This document shows, piece after piece, positions 1 to 12,600 of a stretch of 64,000 bases of DNA (within the stretch, counting starts at the first letter, position 1; each line of letters begins with the position of its first letter). The notes below the pieces were generated by a model. The model did not search any database. It worked only from the letters and a program-made list of their open reading frames with translations, and was not told the origin of the DNA. The position numbers and the translations under genes are program-made. This DNA is from Dasyornis broadbenti (Eukaryota > Chordata > Aves > Passeriformes > Dasyornithidae), in assembly GCA_013397935.1 (NCBI GenBank), contig VZRN01004657.1:1264743-1328742 (forward strand), read 5' to 3'.

Positions 1-420
1 CGCCCCGCCGGGGCGCGCCAGTCGCGCTCTCGCACAGCTCCTCCGCGGGCGCCCAGGTGGCTGCGCCCCGAGGCGCTCCCCGCCTGGCCCGGCACCACTC
101 GGCACGGCCCTGCGTGTGTTGCCAGCCGGCGTCCCGCGGGCGCGGAGCCGATGGCGCTGGGCGGGAGGATGCGCTTGAGCCGCGTCTGCTGCGTGTTCTA
201 CCAGCTGTGCGTGCTGTCAAGCGGGCTCGGCGCAGGTAAGTGCGCGCCTTTCGCGGGACGGGCCGGGACGAGCCCGGGGCGGCCTCCGCGCCCCGCCGGC
301 TGCCGGTGGCGGTACCTGGCCATTGTTAACCGCGCCGGCCCCCCGTAACTGGTGGTGATCACTTAATGCGTGCCTCGGCTGTGAGAGTGCACTGCGCAGC
401 GCTCGTCTGTACGAGACCTG
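1..420 (+). promoter_or_regulatory. CpG island covering first exon and probable promoter
   Basis: The first 350 or so bases are strongly GC-rich with many CpG dinucleotides. This contrasts with the AT-rich DNA that follows from about 470. The island surrounds the initiator ATG and first splice donor of ADAMTS19, as expected for a CpG-island promoter. No TATA box is evident in the 150 bases before the ATG. The transcription start cannot be placed, and the island probably continues left of the window. Confidence 0.7.
169..235 (+). CDS. ADAMTS19: ADAMTS19 exon 1, signal peptide
   Basis: Encodes MRLSRVCCVFYQLCVLSSGLGA plus the first base of a Gly codon. Basic residues are followed by a hydrophobic, Cys-containing core, which fits a secretory signal peptide. 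The donor GTAAGT-like site begins at 236 (cgcag|gtaag). An in-frame ATG lies upstream at 151 (adding MALGGR). I prefer 169 because it has A at -3 (the 151 ATG has C there) and because the remembered human protein begins with a similar MRL. Intron phase is 1, matching the exon 2 acceptor. Confidence 0.85.
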
Positions 421-587
421 GTTTCCACAAGCAGCCCTGTCATCTCTCCCGGCTGTGCTGTTGCTAGAGTGTGAGATGAATGTGTAACTAAAACTGTTTC
501 CTGTCTCAGGCTAGTAGAGGTTGTGTGTACTCATATGTTTATAAACATAATGCTGGCATGCTGGAATTTTGGTTATGTTGTGATGTA

Positions 588-623
<36 letters not shown>

Positions 624-3600
624 TATGCAGGCATCACTAATTAGTGATTCTAATCACTAATTTTCAATTTTTGATCTAAGTTTCATTATAAGAATAATCA
701 TGATATAGCATGTGCATGTATGTATATATAAGAATAATCATGATACAGCATGTGCATGTATGCTGCCACTTGTATGTGCAGCCACTGTGTGTGTGTGTGT
801 GTGTATTTGGCCAAACTTTGGGAGTTGTAATGGGTCTTGCAAAACATGCTGAGAAGAAGGTTGAAATTTTCAAATTTGTTCAGGTTCTGTGCAGCGATTC
901 TTTTTGACTGTATGAAAAGTTGTTACTTTTTTTACGTGATTAAAGGTTTATGCAAGTTTCTTGCATAGAGGTGATGATCAAAAGGAAGAATACACCCAGC
1001 TACTGGTACGAACACAACTTCTGCCCTGCTTGGGTTCTGGCTTTCTCTCAGTATTCACCCTGGTGCGCTCCAGACACATCAACAGGCACAGACCCATATA
1101 GCAGCTGGCCCTACTGCTGTGTGTAAGGACAAGATGAAAGGGACAAATGAAGCCCACTGTATTTTTTGTGGTGTGCTTGTTGGTCTAGGAGTCAGAATGA
1201 CCATCTTGTGGGGGGCATAGGGTAGGTTTTGGGCAGGCACTGGATGCTGCTCAGTGCTCCACTCATTTAAAGCATCTGCTGGCTTTCCTGCAGGTCTTCA
1301 CGCTTCAGAAGAGACTGAAGAGTGGGAGATTGTCTTCCCTGCACTGTGGAGCCCGGGCCAGCAGGAGCCGACGGGTGGCAGTGGTGGTGGTGGAGGTTGC
1401 AGTGTCGACCTCAGCAGTGGGAACCGAAGCAGCACTTTCAGCGCCCCAGTCACGCCTAGCCCAGTGGCTGGCAGTTCCCGAGAGGTGCGTTCAGTCTCCT
1501 CCTCAGTGGATGCGCAGGCGCAGGCTGCAGGGGAGGCAGCAGAGGAAGAGGACACTGAGGATGAGTATGAGTCTCAGGAGTTTTACCACTGGTCCCCCCT
1601 GCCCCAGGGGTCTGGGGCTACCTCTCAGTTGCCACCACCACCATCCCCCCCACCACCACCTCCAGCGGAGGATGGAGATGAAGTGCTGCTGAGGATCCCA
1701 GCTTTTGCTCGGGAACTCTACCTGCTGCTCAAGAGGGACAGCCGCTTCCTGGCTCCTGGCTTTGCTGTGGAGGAGAGGCTCGGGGGTGAGGGCAAAAGTC
1801 CGCCCAGTGCTGCACAGTCGCAACCTGAGAGATCTTGTTACTACAGTGGTGCTGTCCTCCGCTACCCGGGCTCCTTTGCGTCCTTCAGTACCTGTGGTGG
1901 ATTGGTAAGATGACTTTGCATGCAGGGGGAGCACCCAGGTCACCATCCAAGTCTCTGCTTCATCTGTTGCTTTTCACTCCCATTCCTTTCTAAAGGTCTT
2001 ACTTCTTTAATCATCTTGGGTTCTACCTCTCTACTCACCCTTGTTTTTAACAGTTTTCCTATTCCTACTCTTCTCATAACATTTCTCAAATACTAATTCT
2101 GCTTTTAGCCTGTACAATTTTGGTATTATTTATCCTGTTTTCATATACATGTCTTTCTGGTTTTGGATTTCCATCTTCTTATACCATCCTTCCTTAAACT
2201 TTTCTCGTTTCCATCTGTAATTTTATCTTGCCTTCAATGGATATCTGTATTAGTTACCCCCATGCTCCTTCTCCTTTCTTTTCCCTGTCTCATCATCTCT
2301 CCTCCAGTCCATCTGTAATCCATTTGTTCTTCATTATCATCCTGTATTCTAAAGTTATCTTCCTCATTTGTATTATCTTTCTTATCTTCTGCATGTCAGT
2401 TTTCAAACTGTTCTATCTTTCCTATTTCTACCAGTGTTTTGCCAGTGTCTCCTTTCTCATTTTCATTGCTCCTTTTCATTCATCTCTTTGGCCTTTTTTC
2501 TCTACCTCACAGCATCTCACATGTGGTACCTGTAGTTACTTGAATTTGGGACTTCTTTCCTTTAAACTCCTCCAGAGAAGAATGCAGTGAGTATGTTCTC
2601 CGCAGAAGTGTTGATACAGTCAGACCTATTCAATGGTTATTACTTCTGTAGAATACCTCTCTTTATTTAAAACAAGTTTTATCTGCTGTTATTTCTGTTG
2701 CATCAGTCATGATTTTTGCCATATAAAGAGCAGAATTGGGTACACTGACAACAGCAGATGATCCAAAGAGCTGCAATCCTAAGATACTTGTGGATGGATG
2801 GAAAATGTAGAAAGAAAGTTTACCTGTGATGGTATAAAATGCTGGCAGGATTTAAAGCAGAACCAATTATTGCTACTATTATTCTCATTTGGGGCCTTTA
2901 TATAGCATCATAAATGAACATGCCTGCAGCGCCTTACAGAATTTAGAATACAAAAAAGTAATGGTGCTAGGGAGAGTTAACATCCTCCATGATCCTGGGG
3001 TTTGGGTATAAGTCACCTTAACCACATGATAGGTATTTTCTTGTATTTCGTCTGAATTTGAACATCTAACTTGTTCCATTATTGATTCATGAAGGTAATG
3101 CCTTTTTATTTGTATGGCCATGAAGTAAAACCAGGTAAAACGTGGAAATTTTGACTGCTTATTCATTTGCCTGTTTGAACATATTCAAAAATCAACACAA
3201 ACTGAAAATGGTGGATGGACACCAAATAAAATATTTGCCTGCACTCCTGCAACGTGAAACAGCCAAGTTTCACACAACTCTTAAGTGGCTGGCATCTAAT
3301 TATTGACATTTTGTCAGATTTTCCGAAGCATGGTAGTAGAATTAATTGTGGAGAAAAATATTGAAAGTCAAGTGATGATGGTTTGAAAGCAATCAGGTAA
3401 AAGATTTTTGTGTTCTGGAAAAGCATTTGGCTTCTGTGCTGCTTCTTAGTTCTAGAGTTGTACTTCCTTCTACATTGTGTTTGGGTAAAATTAGGTTAGG
3501 GAAAACCTTTGTAAAGAAATTAGTGGAGATAATTATCACCTTTTTATTATATCTGCTCAAAAGCAATGTACAACATTGCGTATCTGTAACACCTCTGATT

Positions 3601-6600
3601 TGTTATATAAATTTAAATTCACTTTTTAGATAGATCCCAGTTTCTTAAGAGCCCCATTAATAATTTTTGATTCTGTTAGACTTTACTAGGAGTACCAGCT
3701 TACTCCAAATCCTTTAGCCATCTAAGCATGCGTGTGCCCAGATTGTGTTCCCCTTGCAGAAAACTGCAGCTGAAACATAAAGTATTCTGTATATCTCAAA
3801 TAAAATTGGAAATTGTTGTTGATGTTGACTGATGTTGTCATGATCCTCAACTGCATAGTCTTGTTTGTGGTGAATATTTCAGCAGCTGTGCTTCTGAGAG
3901 TGTTGCTGCGTCAGGCATAGTTAAAAAAAATTGCACAGTGCTATTATGTCGAAGTTGTCATAACAAATCCTAAGCTATTTGTCATTCTTCATTCAGTCAT
4001 TGCTTGGGCTGTATTACATATGTAAGTTGTTGAGTTTCCAAGAGTATTGGAAAAGCATCCTACCATACATTGCATAATCTGCCCTGTTTTACCTAGGCCT
4101 GGCCCTGCAGATAGAGCCAAGCAGTATTTCAAACTACTTTTTTTTTTTTAAAACATGTAAAATAGCATTGAAACTTGAACCTACAAAATTTTTTTTTGTA
4201 GTTACCAGTATTAGAATTTATTTTTTTCACTTTAAATATAAAGACATTTCAGAAAAAAGATGAATGTCCCAGGTATGCTCTCATTTCAAGGCCTTGCAGA
4301 CTTTGGATGAGGTTTATTAAGCTGCATATGCTTTAGAAAGCCAAACACGTGGGCTGATATGCTGCTCAGATTCCACCATTCTGCTCTTCAGAAATAGTCT
4401 TTTAGTGAATCTTTTTACTCACCAAGGAAATTAAGTGTAGTCTAACAGACAACAGTGATTTTGCCATGCAAGAGGAAGGGTGAAGGAGTGTAGTTCTGTG
4501 GCCATTGTGTTCAGGGAAAAGGCATATGTGGCAGTACAGATGTATGGCTGTTGCTGTAGGACTAGTTTTGTGAAAAGGTACTGCATCTTCAATAAATGAA
4601 AGAGGCCTTAGGTGAAATTGTTGTACCGTCCACACAGGATGCTGGTGTCAGTTCCAGCTTCTCAAGGCACTGAGACCTGACATGCCAGTAATATTCAGGA
4701 AATTGTAAAATAAGGTCTATGTAGAAAACAGCCTCTATACCCAGAAAGACAGAAGAATATTGCTGCAGATTATGTTGAAATGTAGGTGCTTTTTGAATAT
4801 TTCACTGGTTGCGTTTGGGTAAAGAATCTAACATACAGCACAACATTAAAGTTTTCCCATTTTATTTCGCAGTTCTTGAGAGCTTCAGTAGTATGTTTTT
4901 TCTTAAGCTGCTCATCAAGAACCAGTATGAAGGGGTGAAATAATGAGGTTCATAACATACCATGAAAATCATGCAAAAATACAAGTGAGAAATGAGAGCA
5001 TACTCCTGGATAATTACTAAGCAAATTCTGACTGCAAGCATTGTCTTCATTCAGCCACTTATCTTGACAAACAAATGAAACATAACTCAGTGTTTATTTT
5101 CTAATGAATGTAAGGACTGGAAGTATGCCTGGACTGTCTAGGAACTTCATCATGGTGACCTTGGTGCAATCTCAGAGCTCACATGATCATTGGTGACAGT
5201 CCTCTCCAACTCCTTGGTAAAACACTTGTGGATGCTTAAATCTCTTTGAAGCTCAGTGGGATTTAGACTGAGTACATTTTGGGATTCTGCATTGTTGGTC
5301 TGGGAAAATGAATAAGGAGAGATTTCCAAGGATTCTCCATCTGTATGCTGACTGCCTAGTTCGTGTTCATGGTTAGCCAAATGACAGGATGTAAACAGTC
5401 CTGCTGATGCCAGTGAGACTGTTCCTTTGAAAGTGATGAATTGCAGAGCTGGACCATTAGTTATTTAAATGGTTGTTCCTTCTATTTGCTTGTGTCGTAA
5501 TATTCAAAATAAGAAAAAAGTAATGTCAAATATTATTGAACAGTTTTATTTGTAGCTGGTAAAATATATATATACATATATATATATATAAAACTGGTAA
5601 TTGTTATTATAGCATGCTGTAGAAGAAATTTACTATAGACTGAGAGTTAAGAACTCAGACTACTGGTTCTTTGAAGTAATCTCGCTACTTTTCCCACAGA
5701 GCACTGTAAACATGGCAAACGTGTGCTTTATCCCCTACTCATTTAATTTTAAAAAGAGAGGTATTAATACAATTTTTTCTCAGTAGTGAATTTCTTCAGT
5801 AGTGCTCTATGGCTGTGTACTGACAGGCAGAGATTTCACCAGTGTTTGTTTTTCCTTTAACTGCAGCAGTCTGTGACAGAGAACAGCTAGGTAGAGAAAG
5901 GATTTGAATGGGTTTTTATTTCTGAAACAATGGGATATGTTTAGGTTTTCAGGAAGTGCAAACAGGAGCAGATGGAGGATGGACAGGATAATGCAGCTTC
6001 TTACTGCTGTGCTGTTTGTCTCAGCTTCATAGCAGGTTGTCTAAGAGAACTTCTCTGGAGCTCTACAGAAGAAGACAACATTAACATTTGGGTTAATTTA
6101 CTAGAGAGAAGTTTTGAAATTCATCTGATTTCCACTGGATCTTCAGAAAGTGAGTTAGGCAATAGTGTATTCATGGTTCTGACAAATCAGTGTCAAATGC
6201 TATTTGCAATTAAAAGTAATGTGCATTTTCACAGTGACTGGAGTTGGAACAGGACTTAGTATGCAGGAAAGAGCTCTCTCTACAGTACGGCTTTTATTAG
6301 GCCTCATTGCCAGTAACAAGCAGGTGTTTAAAAATCTCATCAATAGTTTATAGACAAATACTTCACCTAAAAAGCACTATCCAAAGCAATAAATACTGCC
6401 AGCATGAGCAACTTAATAGATGCCAGTTGTTTTGTGCTATGGCCGTGTAGAAATGTACCAAGTATCATTGGACAGCAGCATTTCAATGAATATTTTTGAT
6501 GGTAAAGTCTTACTTTTACAATAAAACGAAGGAAATAAGGATGTGGAAAACCTGTGTGCCTTTTTTGGCTAATGCAGTGGTTGTATAGCACTTCAGTAAG

Positions 6601-9600
6601 ATTTGAAAAAAACCTGAATCAGCTCTACAGGAAATGCATAATTTTTTTTACTTCCGACGCAAACTATGTTTTGAAGATTAGTGTCGTTAACTAATAGTAA
6701 TGGAATGACATATGATGGATTAAAAATATTTTAGATTTCTTATGATATTCAGATTTCACATGATCCTTACATTAAAGACACTAGAGCTCCTAGAAAACTG
6801 GAATTTTAGTTACCTCTCAATCAAGGATAGTTTACCTTTGTAGCTTGTGTCAGAACAAGCAAAATAAAATTGGAATGATCAATAGTAATAAAATAAATGA
6901 AGACATTTATGTTTTCCTCAAATTCTGCACAAAATCACTTTTGAGGATAGGATTCAGCCTTAGAAAAAGCTGAATCTGTGTTTTGACACCTTTCGTCCAA
7001 GAGAGGGATTTTAACCACAGTGTTTCAACATTTGTATATGGGAAAAATCCCAGTGAATACAGTTCTTAGTTACACTTCCTTGTGATTCCTCCAATGAGAG
7101 TAGTGCTTGATATGGCAAGTATACTTGAATTTTTGAGCAGCTCAAACAATTTTGAAGAGCTGTACTGAACTTACACCTTTTGCCTGAACAGTTTTCAGTG
7201 GCAGTGCAGTACTTAACCTGCCACAGAGATGTGGCAATCCACTGCTGGCATAGGATCTGATGAATTGAGGATGAATAAGCTGTTTGCATGTGGTTTGAGT
7301 AATGAGTCTGCTTTCCGTGCAATGGACATGCAAGCTAAAGTCTTGCTTTTGTGAGTGTCTGCTTTTGTCGGGCTCTGGGAGCAGGTGGTGAGAACAACTC
7401 GTGGGTTTCATACACTGCCTTGGGAAGCTGTGCCGTTGCAGGGTGTGAGCTCCTGCTGTAAGGCTCTGAGACTTAAATAGACTTCTTGCTTCAATCAGGC
7501 TGGAGAGCAACTACCCCATTACACATCCTGAATCATACAGTACCACCATGCAAGCTGAAATGGGTTAAATACCCAGCCTTTTGTCAAGCAAATGTTGGTC
7601 CTCCCCACCTCAGTGACCCTTGCAGTTACACATCCGTATTGAGCAACTTCCACACCAGATGCTTTTCCAAAAGAAACTTGAGACAATTACAGCTTCTTTT
7701 ATGCTGCTGGTGGTAAGCATTAGAAAACAGAGATCACCAACAATTTTTCATAAAACGGTAAAGAAAAGAGACTGTTAGTAGTCTTTATGGTCCATTTGAT
7801 ACATATAGGCTAAAGTTTGACATTGCAGAAGGAGGATTATAAAATTGAATAGGATTATCCTTACAGGCTGCTAGGATAAAATTAAGTACACACTCTCTCC
7901 TTCTATTCACCCAGCTTCCTGGGATCCTTAAATGAAGGGGAGAACAAATAGAAGCTGTCTGCTTACTCTTGCATTATGAGTTTGTTAGAAAAATGAAACT
8001 TTTCTCAGAGGGACAGAAGTAAATGTGTGAATGAGAGTACTCAATGAGTATCCCATACTGAGAATTCACCAGTTCAACAACATTTGCTTTGTTGACTTTA
8101 AACTGTGCCTTATTTGTGTTTTAAACACCTTTAAATGGGCAATATATTGTGATCAGTGTAAACAGGTGAGCGAGGTAGGGTGTGAGTGGAAATGTCAGAA
8201 TAGAAAGCACCTTTGCTCTGTTAAGAATGTGTTTTGAGTCTTTTTTCCTCAGAAAAAAACCCAAGCATCCCTGGAAAAGTAAAGCATTGGATGAAAGATT
8301 TATGCTTTGTACCTATGCATAAGGTGGCAGAACCAATGAAATGTGGTGGTGCTCCTGGAAGAATGCATTCTTTCAATGTCTGTTTTGAAACTCATCTGGG
8401 TTGTTCCTCCTGGATTTACATAATAGTGGAAGGTGGGAAACAGGAGGGCAGCCAGACCTGTAGGAAGTCTGGTTTCCAAGAGGACAGACAAGTTGTTTAC
8501 ATGAGGTTACTTTGGCATGCTTAGGCAGAGGCACACATGCCACATTTTTGCCTCCAGCTAAAGCTTAGCTGCTGTGTTTGTAATCTCTCTGTTATATTCA
8601 AATCTCTTTATTAAAATATCACCTTGAAAATCGAATGAAGCTGAACTCAACACACAGTAGAGAAGCCTAAGAAAATTAAAATGGAGGAAGTGACTGTGGC
8701 CAGCTGAAATAACTAGCATATATGTACAAGCGAAACACTATTAACACTATTAACAAACTTGCTGAACATCAAGTTAATTATAAACAGAACTATGAAATGT
8801 AGGTTGCGGGCTGGCGTGGGGTATGTTTTGTTTTGTTTTCTTCCTTTTTTTTTTTTTCTTTTTAGTAACGGAAAGGAGTACTGGAGATGGCATCCCTTTA
8901 AAAGTTTGATTACTGTCATTGAGTGTCCTAAACCAACAAAGATCTATTTAAAGCTAAAGAAATATTGTTTTTATTTTCCTTCCCTTATAATTGTTTTTAT
9001 TTTCCTTCCTGGGTTCTGATGCTGCAGTCTGTTGCTACTCTGTCTTTCTGGGTGAAACATCTTTTGGTTAGATTTCTGTTTTGTATATCTGAGAACTCTT
9101 CCTAATTCATAAGAGGGACAAGTCTTTTAAACATGGAACAGTAATGTTAGTGTAAAGCTAAAAGATTTAGAAAATCAGTTTTGACTTAGGCTAAGACTAC
9201 CTTTGAACTGTAATGATCTCTGTTTCCTTTAATATTAAACACTGTGGCATGGTATGCGAGATTTTGGGCCACGATGCCTCAGACCATGTGGTAATGATTC
9301 CTTTCTTCTAAGAGCTATCCTACAGTAATGCAGTCGCTCCATCCTGAGACAGGTTTGATTTGTGATTCCAATCCTGCTTACAATAGCCTGTTTTTTTCCA
9401 AAGTGCGTAGTTTCAGTACAGATACTTCCTTTGCAATATATTTCCAGGTGATAATTAGAAATGAGAAATAGACTATCTCCAGAGAGTGATTTTATTTAAA
9501 GAATGGCTTTATTTAAAAAATAAAAATTGAGATTGCGGTGCATCACCTGAGATCTCTACCCACTGTAATTAACATATAAAATTATCAAGGTTGTTTTTCA

Positions 9601-12600
9601 AGACAGAGAAGTGAGATGGTAAATCAGAAAAACTGGGTAATTCCATTGATTAAATAGTAAATTAGTAAAGTTTTGGTCTCCAAATTTGAAGTTAATTGCT
9701 TTAAAAAGAAAAGGCAGAGCACTGAGTGTCTCCCAGCTACACTGCTAGTGTTAGTGAAATAAACATTTTCTTCAGAACATGTATCCCTGGATTATATATC
9801 TCATTTATGTGCCAATTGTTTCTTCTCTAGGAAATGAACCAGGATTTTTAAAAGATACAAATATTTTCCATGTTGCAACCTTTGTAATATTATGTTAAAA
9901 GGACAGTTCTTTGTCTTTCTGTTTTAAAAGTTTTCTTGCAGGGGTGGAGATCATTTTGGTTGTTAATGATGGATTGTGACGGGGGGAAAAAGAGCAGCAT
10001 CATGATCTCCATAACAAATAACATAAAAATAGGGGGAGCTGGGAAATAGGGAAAAAACAACAGAAAGCATTAGATGTGAGAGCTGTGGTATTGATGGTAG
10101 GTGAGAATATTCAAGGAGGAGTCTGTGAAAACCAATGGTCGTGTGGAAGTAGTGCTCAAATGGTGAACATATCTTTTTGCTATGTGATGAAGAGAACTAC
10201 CTCAAATAGAAAGGAATGAGACAAAGCCATTTGGATTTGGGGCAGAATGAGGTGTTTGCAAAAGTTTTTCTGTAGAGTGTGTGTCTTTCTTTGGTTTACT
10301 GAGATCTCTCAGGTGACTTCAGGGATATAGCATGAGGGTTGCTTGGTTTCTCCTTGCAGAATCAATAGTGTAGGGGAAATAGTGTGAAATATGCTAAGCA
10401 TGTGTATGAACATGTGTGTTATATTGCATATCCAGACAGTAGTTGGTCAATTTTTTATAAACCAATAGCCCAAAATATCTATATTAGTTTTAAGATCAGA
10501 TGTACATCTGCAGTGCATTAAGAGTTCAGTTAACCTTTTGTTGTTAACATTTCATTGCCTGGACGATCTGGTCTTCTTGTTTATTTTTATTGCTTTTTGT
10601 AATGGCATAAGTAAGCAAAAAGTATTATTTGGAAGCAAAGAATGAAGAGTGTTTGTAGTGTTAATTTTAGAACAGTTGATTTAGAATGAGAAATCAATCT
10701 CCTAACATTAGCTGCTAATAATACATACATCTGCACGTAAGTGAATAGAAGTAAAATTTTTTGGAAGCTTCTGCTGTTGAATGTTTTTCTTGGGTCTACC
10801 AGTACTTCAGTCAGAATTATTTTCTGAATGAGTTTTGCATCCAAAAATGTAAAAATGTGCCCAAAACTGACTTGTGAAGTGATTTAGTTTCTGTGTGATT
10901 ATCTTCCAACAATTGCATATGCTTGTTTTATGATCTCAGCTGTGCTACCTTAAGTTTTCATTAGATGTCAGAAGTTTAACTGGGTCAAGTCAGGTCAATA
11001 TTATTTAGATAGCAGTAAGTTAAGGAAAATACAGATATTTCTGCACATGATGTTAATTCAGCTGGGGACAACTTTTTATGCTTCAGTACAAAGTAAATGT
11101 CCTGTTGTGCCCCTCTGGGCGTCAGGGGCTGCTGGGTGGGAGAAGTGCTCAGGTGACGGCTGCAGCCATTATTGTAATGCCCTCTTCTATATAAAATGTT
11201 AAACGGTCTTTCAGATGTGCTTAAACTTTGGGGTGCTCTTTTTTTCTTTTCTCTGTTTCTTTTTTCTTTTTTTTCTTTTTTTTTTTTTTTTTTGCTTGTT
11301 TGTTTGGGTTTTTTTGTTGTGGTTTTTTTGTGGAGTTTTTTTCTGTTGTTTTTGTTTGTTTGGTTTTTTTTTGTTTGTTTTTTGTCTGGTTAGCCTGGCA
11401 GTTGGATTATAATCCTGAAAATTCAGATGTAACTGCTTCAAGGCATATATGAGGTACTGTGGTTTTCTTCTGAAACTGGGAGATAGGAAATAAAAGGGAC
11501 ATCATAAAGGCCACATATTCTCTTCACATTTAATTATTGTCTTAATTTTCTTTTGAAAAATACTCTTAAGCATGAAGCTATCTCTGTATTTATTTCTGTT
11601 GTAAGCTGCGCATGAAATTCTAATTTGCACAGTTTTTGAAACCTTCTGAGAATTGAAAAGCTTGTTGTAAGTAGGAGAAAGGAAGTTATGTAGGTGATTT
11701 TTATGCCTAAAAAAGAGATTGCCAATCTCTTGTCTCTTTGTGACATCAATGCACCTCACCTCAAATACTTATTTAGAAACGCTTGAGGGTAATAAGGAGT
11801 TTAAAGTAGAAGAGGGTTAATAGACTAAAATGGATGCAATTAGGCATATGAAAAACTTCGTTTTCCAGCTTCTGGCTGACAGTCCTAGCATGTTTCTCTC
11901 TTTCTATCTGGCTACCTGTTTATTCTGTAGAAGCTTATGTAAGGAAGCATAATAATACCACCTTTCTTGGATGTCTCTTCAGGTTTGTTTTTTTTCTTTT
12001 CTAATACTAAATAATGGAAGGAAATAATTCCTTTCCTTTGTATTTCATGTTGAGTAATAAATCCTTTGCTCATTTCCTATAACCAAATTTGCTTAAAAGT
12101 GCCCAGTCAGACTGATGGTACTTAGTTCAAGATGCTAATATCAAAATTCCCTTGTGATCACTATTTGTGTTCTTATGCACATAAGATCAAGCTAACTTAA
12201 AAGGAAAGCAAACCTTCATCTAAATTTATTTTTCTTCTTTTAGTTTAAATGATAGTTCTTGAAAAATAATTAGATACTGTACCCTTCTTTCGTAAGGGTA
12301 GCAGAGCTTTGGTTTCTTTGTGTAAGAATAGGTAAATTAATATTTTTTTCCCTCTAAAAGGGAAAGGAGGATCTAGGTTTAGAAGTTAAAAGCAAAAAAA
12401 TATGCATAGTTTGAAAAAAAAAAAATTCAGTTAGGAGTCGTAGAAGAATATCACTTCCAGATATTTTAAAATTTTTAAAATAATGTGAATCTAAAGTTGT
12501 AGCAAATTGGACGAGTCCTATTTATTTCTCTTAAAGCTGTCTGTTTTGGATTCATGTAATTCTAGACAGAGATATAAAAAGCCTAAGCATAACTTTATTT

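Larger units (their letters stand above)
236..1293 (+). other. ADAMTS19: ADAMTS19 intron 1
   Basis: GT-AG intron of 1058 bases, from GTAAG at 236 to TTTCCTGCAG ending at 1293. The first 150 bases or so remain GC-rich; the rest is AT-rich. It holds a compound (GT)n(GA)n microsatellite, a 40-base tandem duplication and a second (GT)n run, all described separately. No coding signal is seen. Confidence 0.85.

Noticed and set aside
1298..1946. Minus-strand and second + frame ORFs over exon 2 (1298-1555 -, 1330-1692 +, 1503-1946 -)
   Set aside because: GC-rich shadows of the real ADAMTS19 frame, which alone has splice sites, phase continuity and propeptide features.
7011..7716. Cluster of overlapping ORFs of 76-122 codons on both strands, suggesting a gene
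   Set aside because: Frames conflict, no domain is recognisable and no convincing splice structure is seen; explained by a locally lower stop density.
11196..11452. Phe/Leu/Val-rich + strand ORFs and a Lys-rich - strand ORF
   Set aside because: Pure products of a T-rich low-complexity tract.
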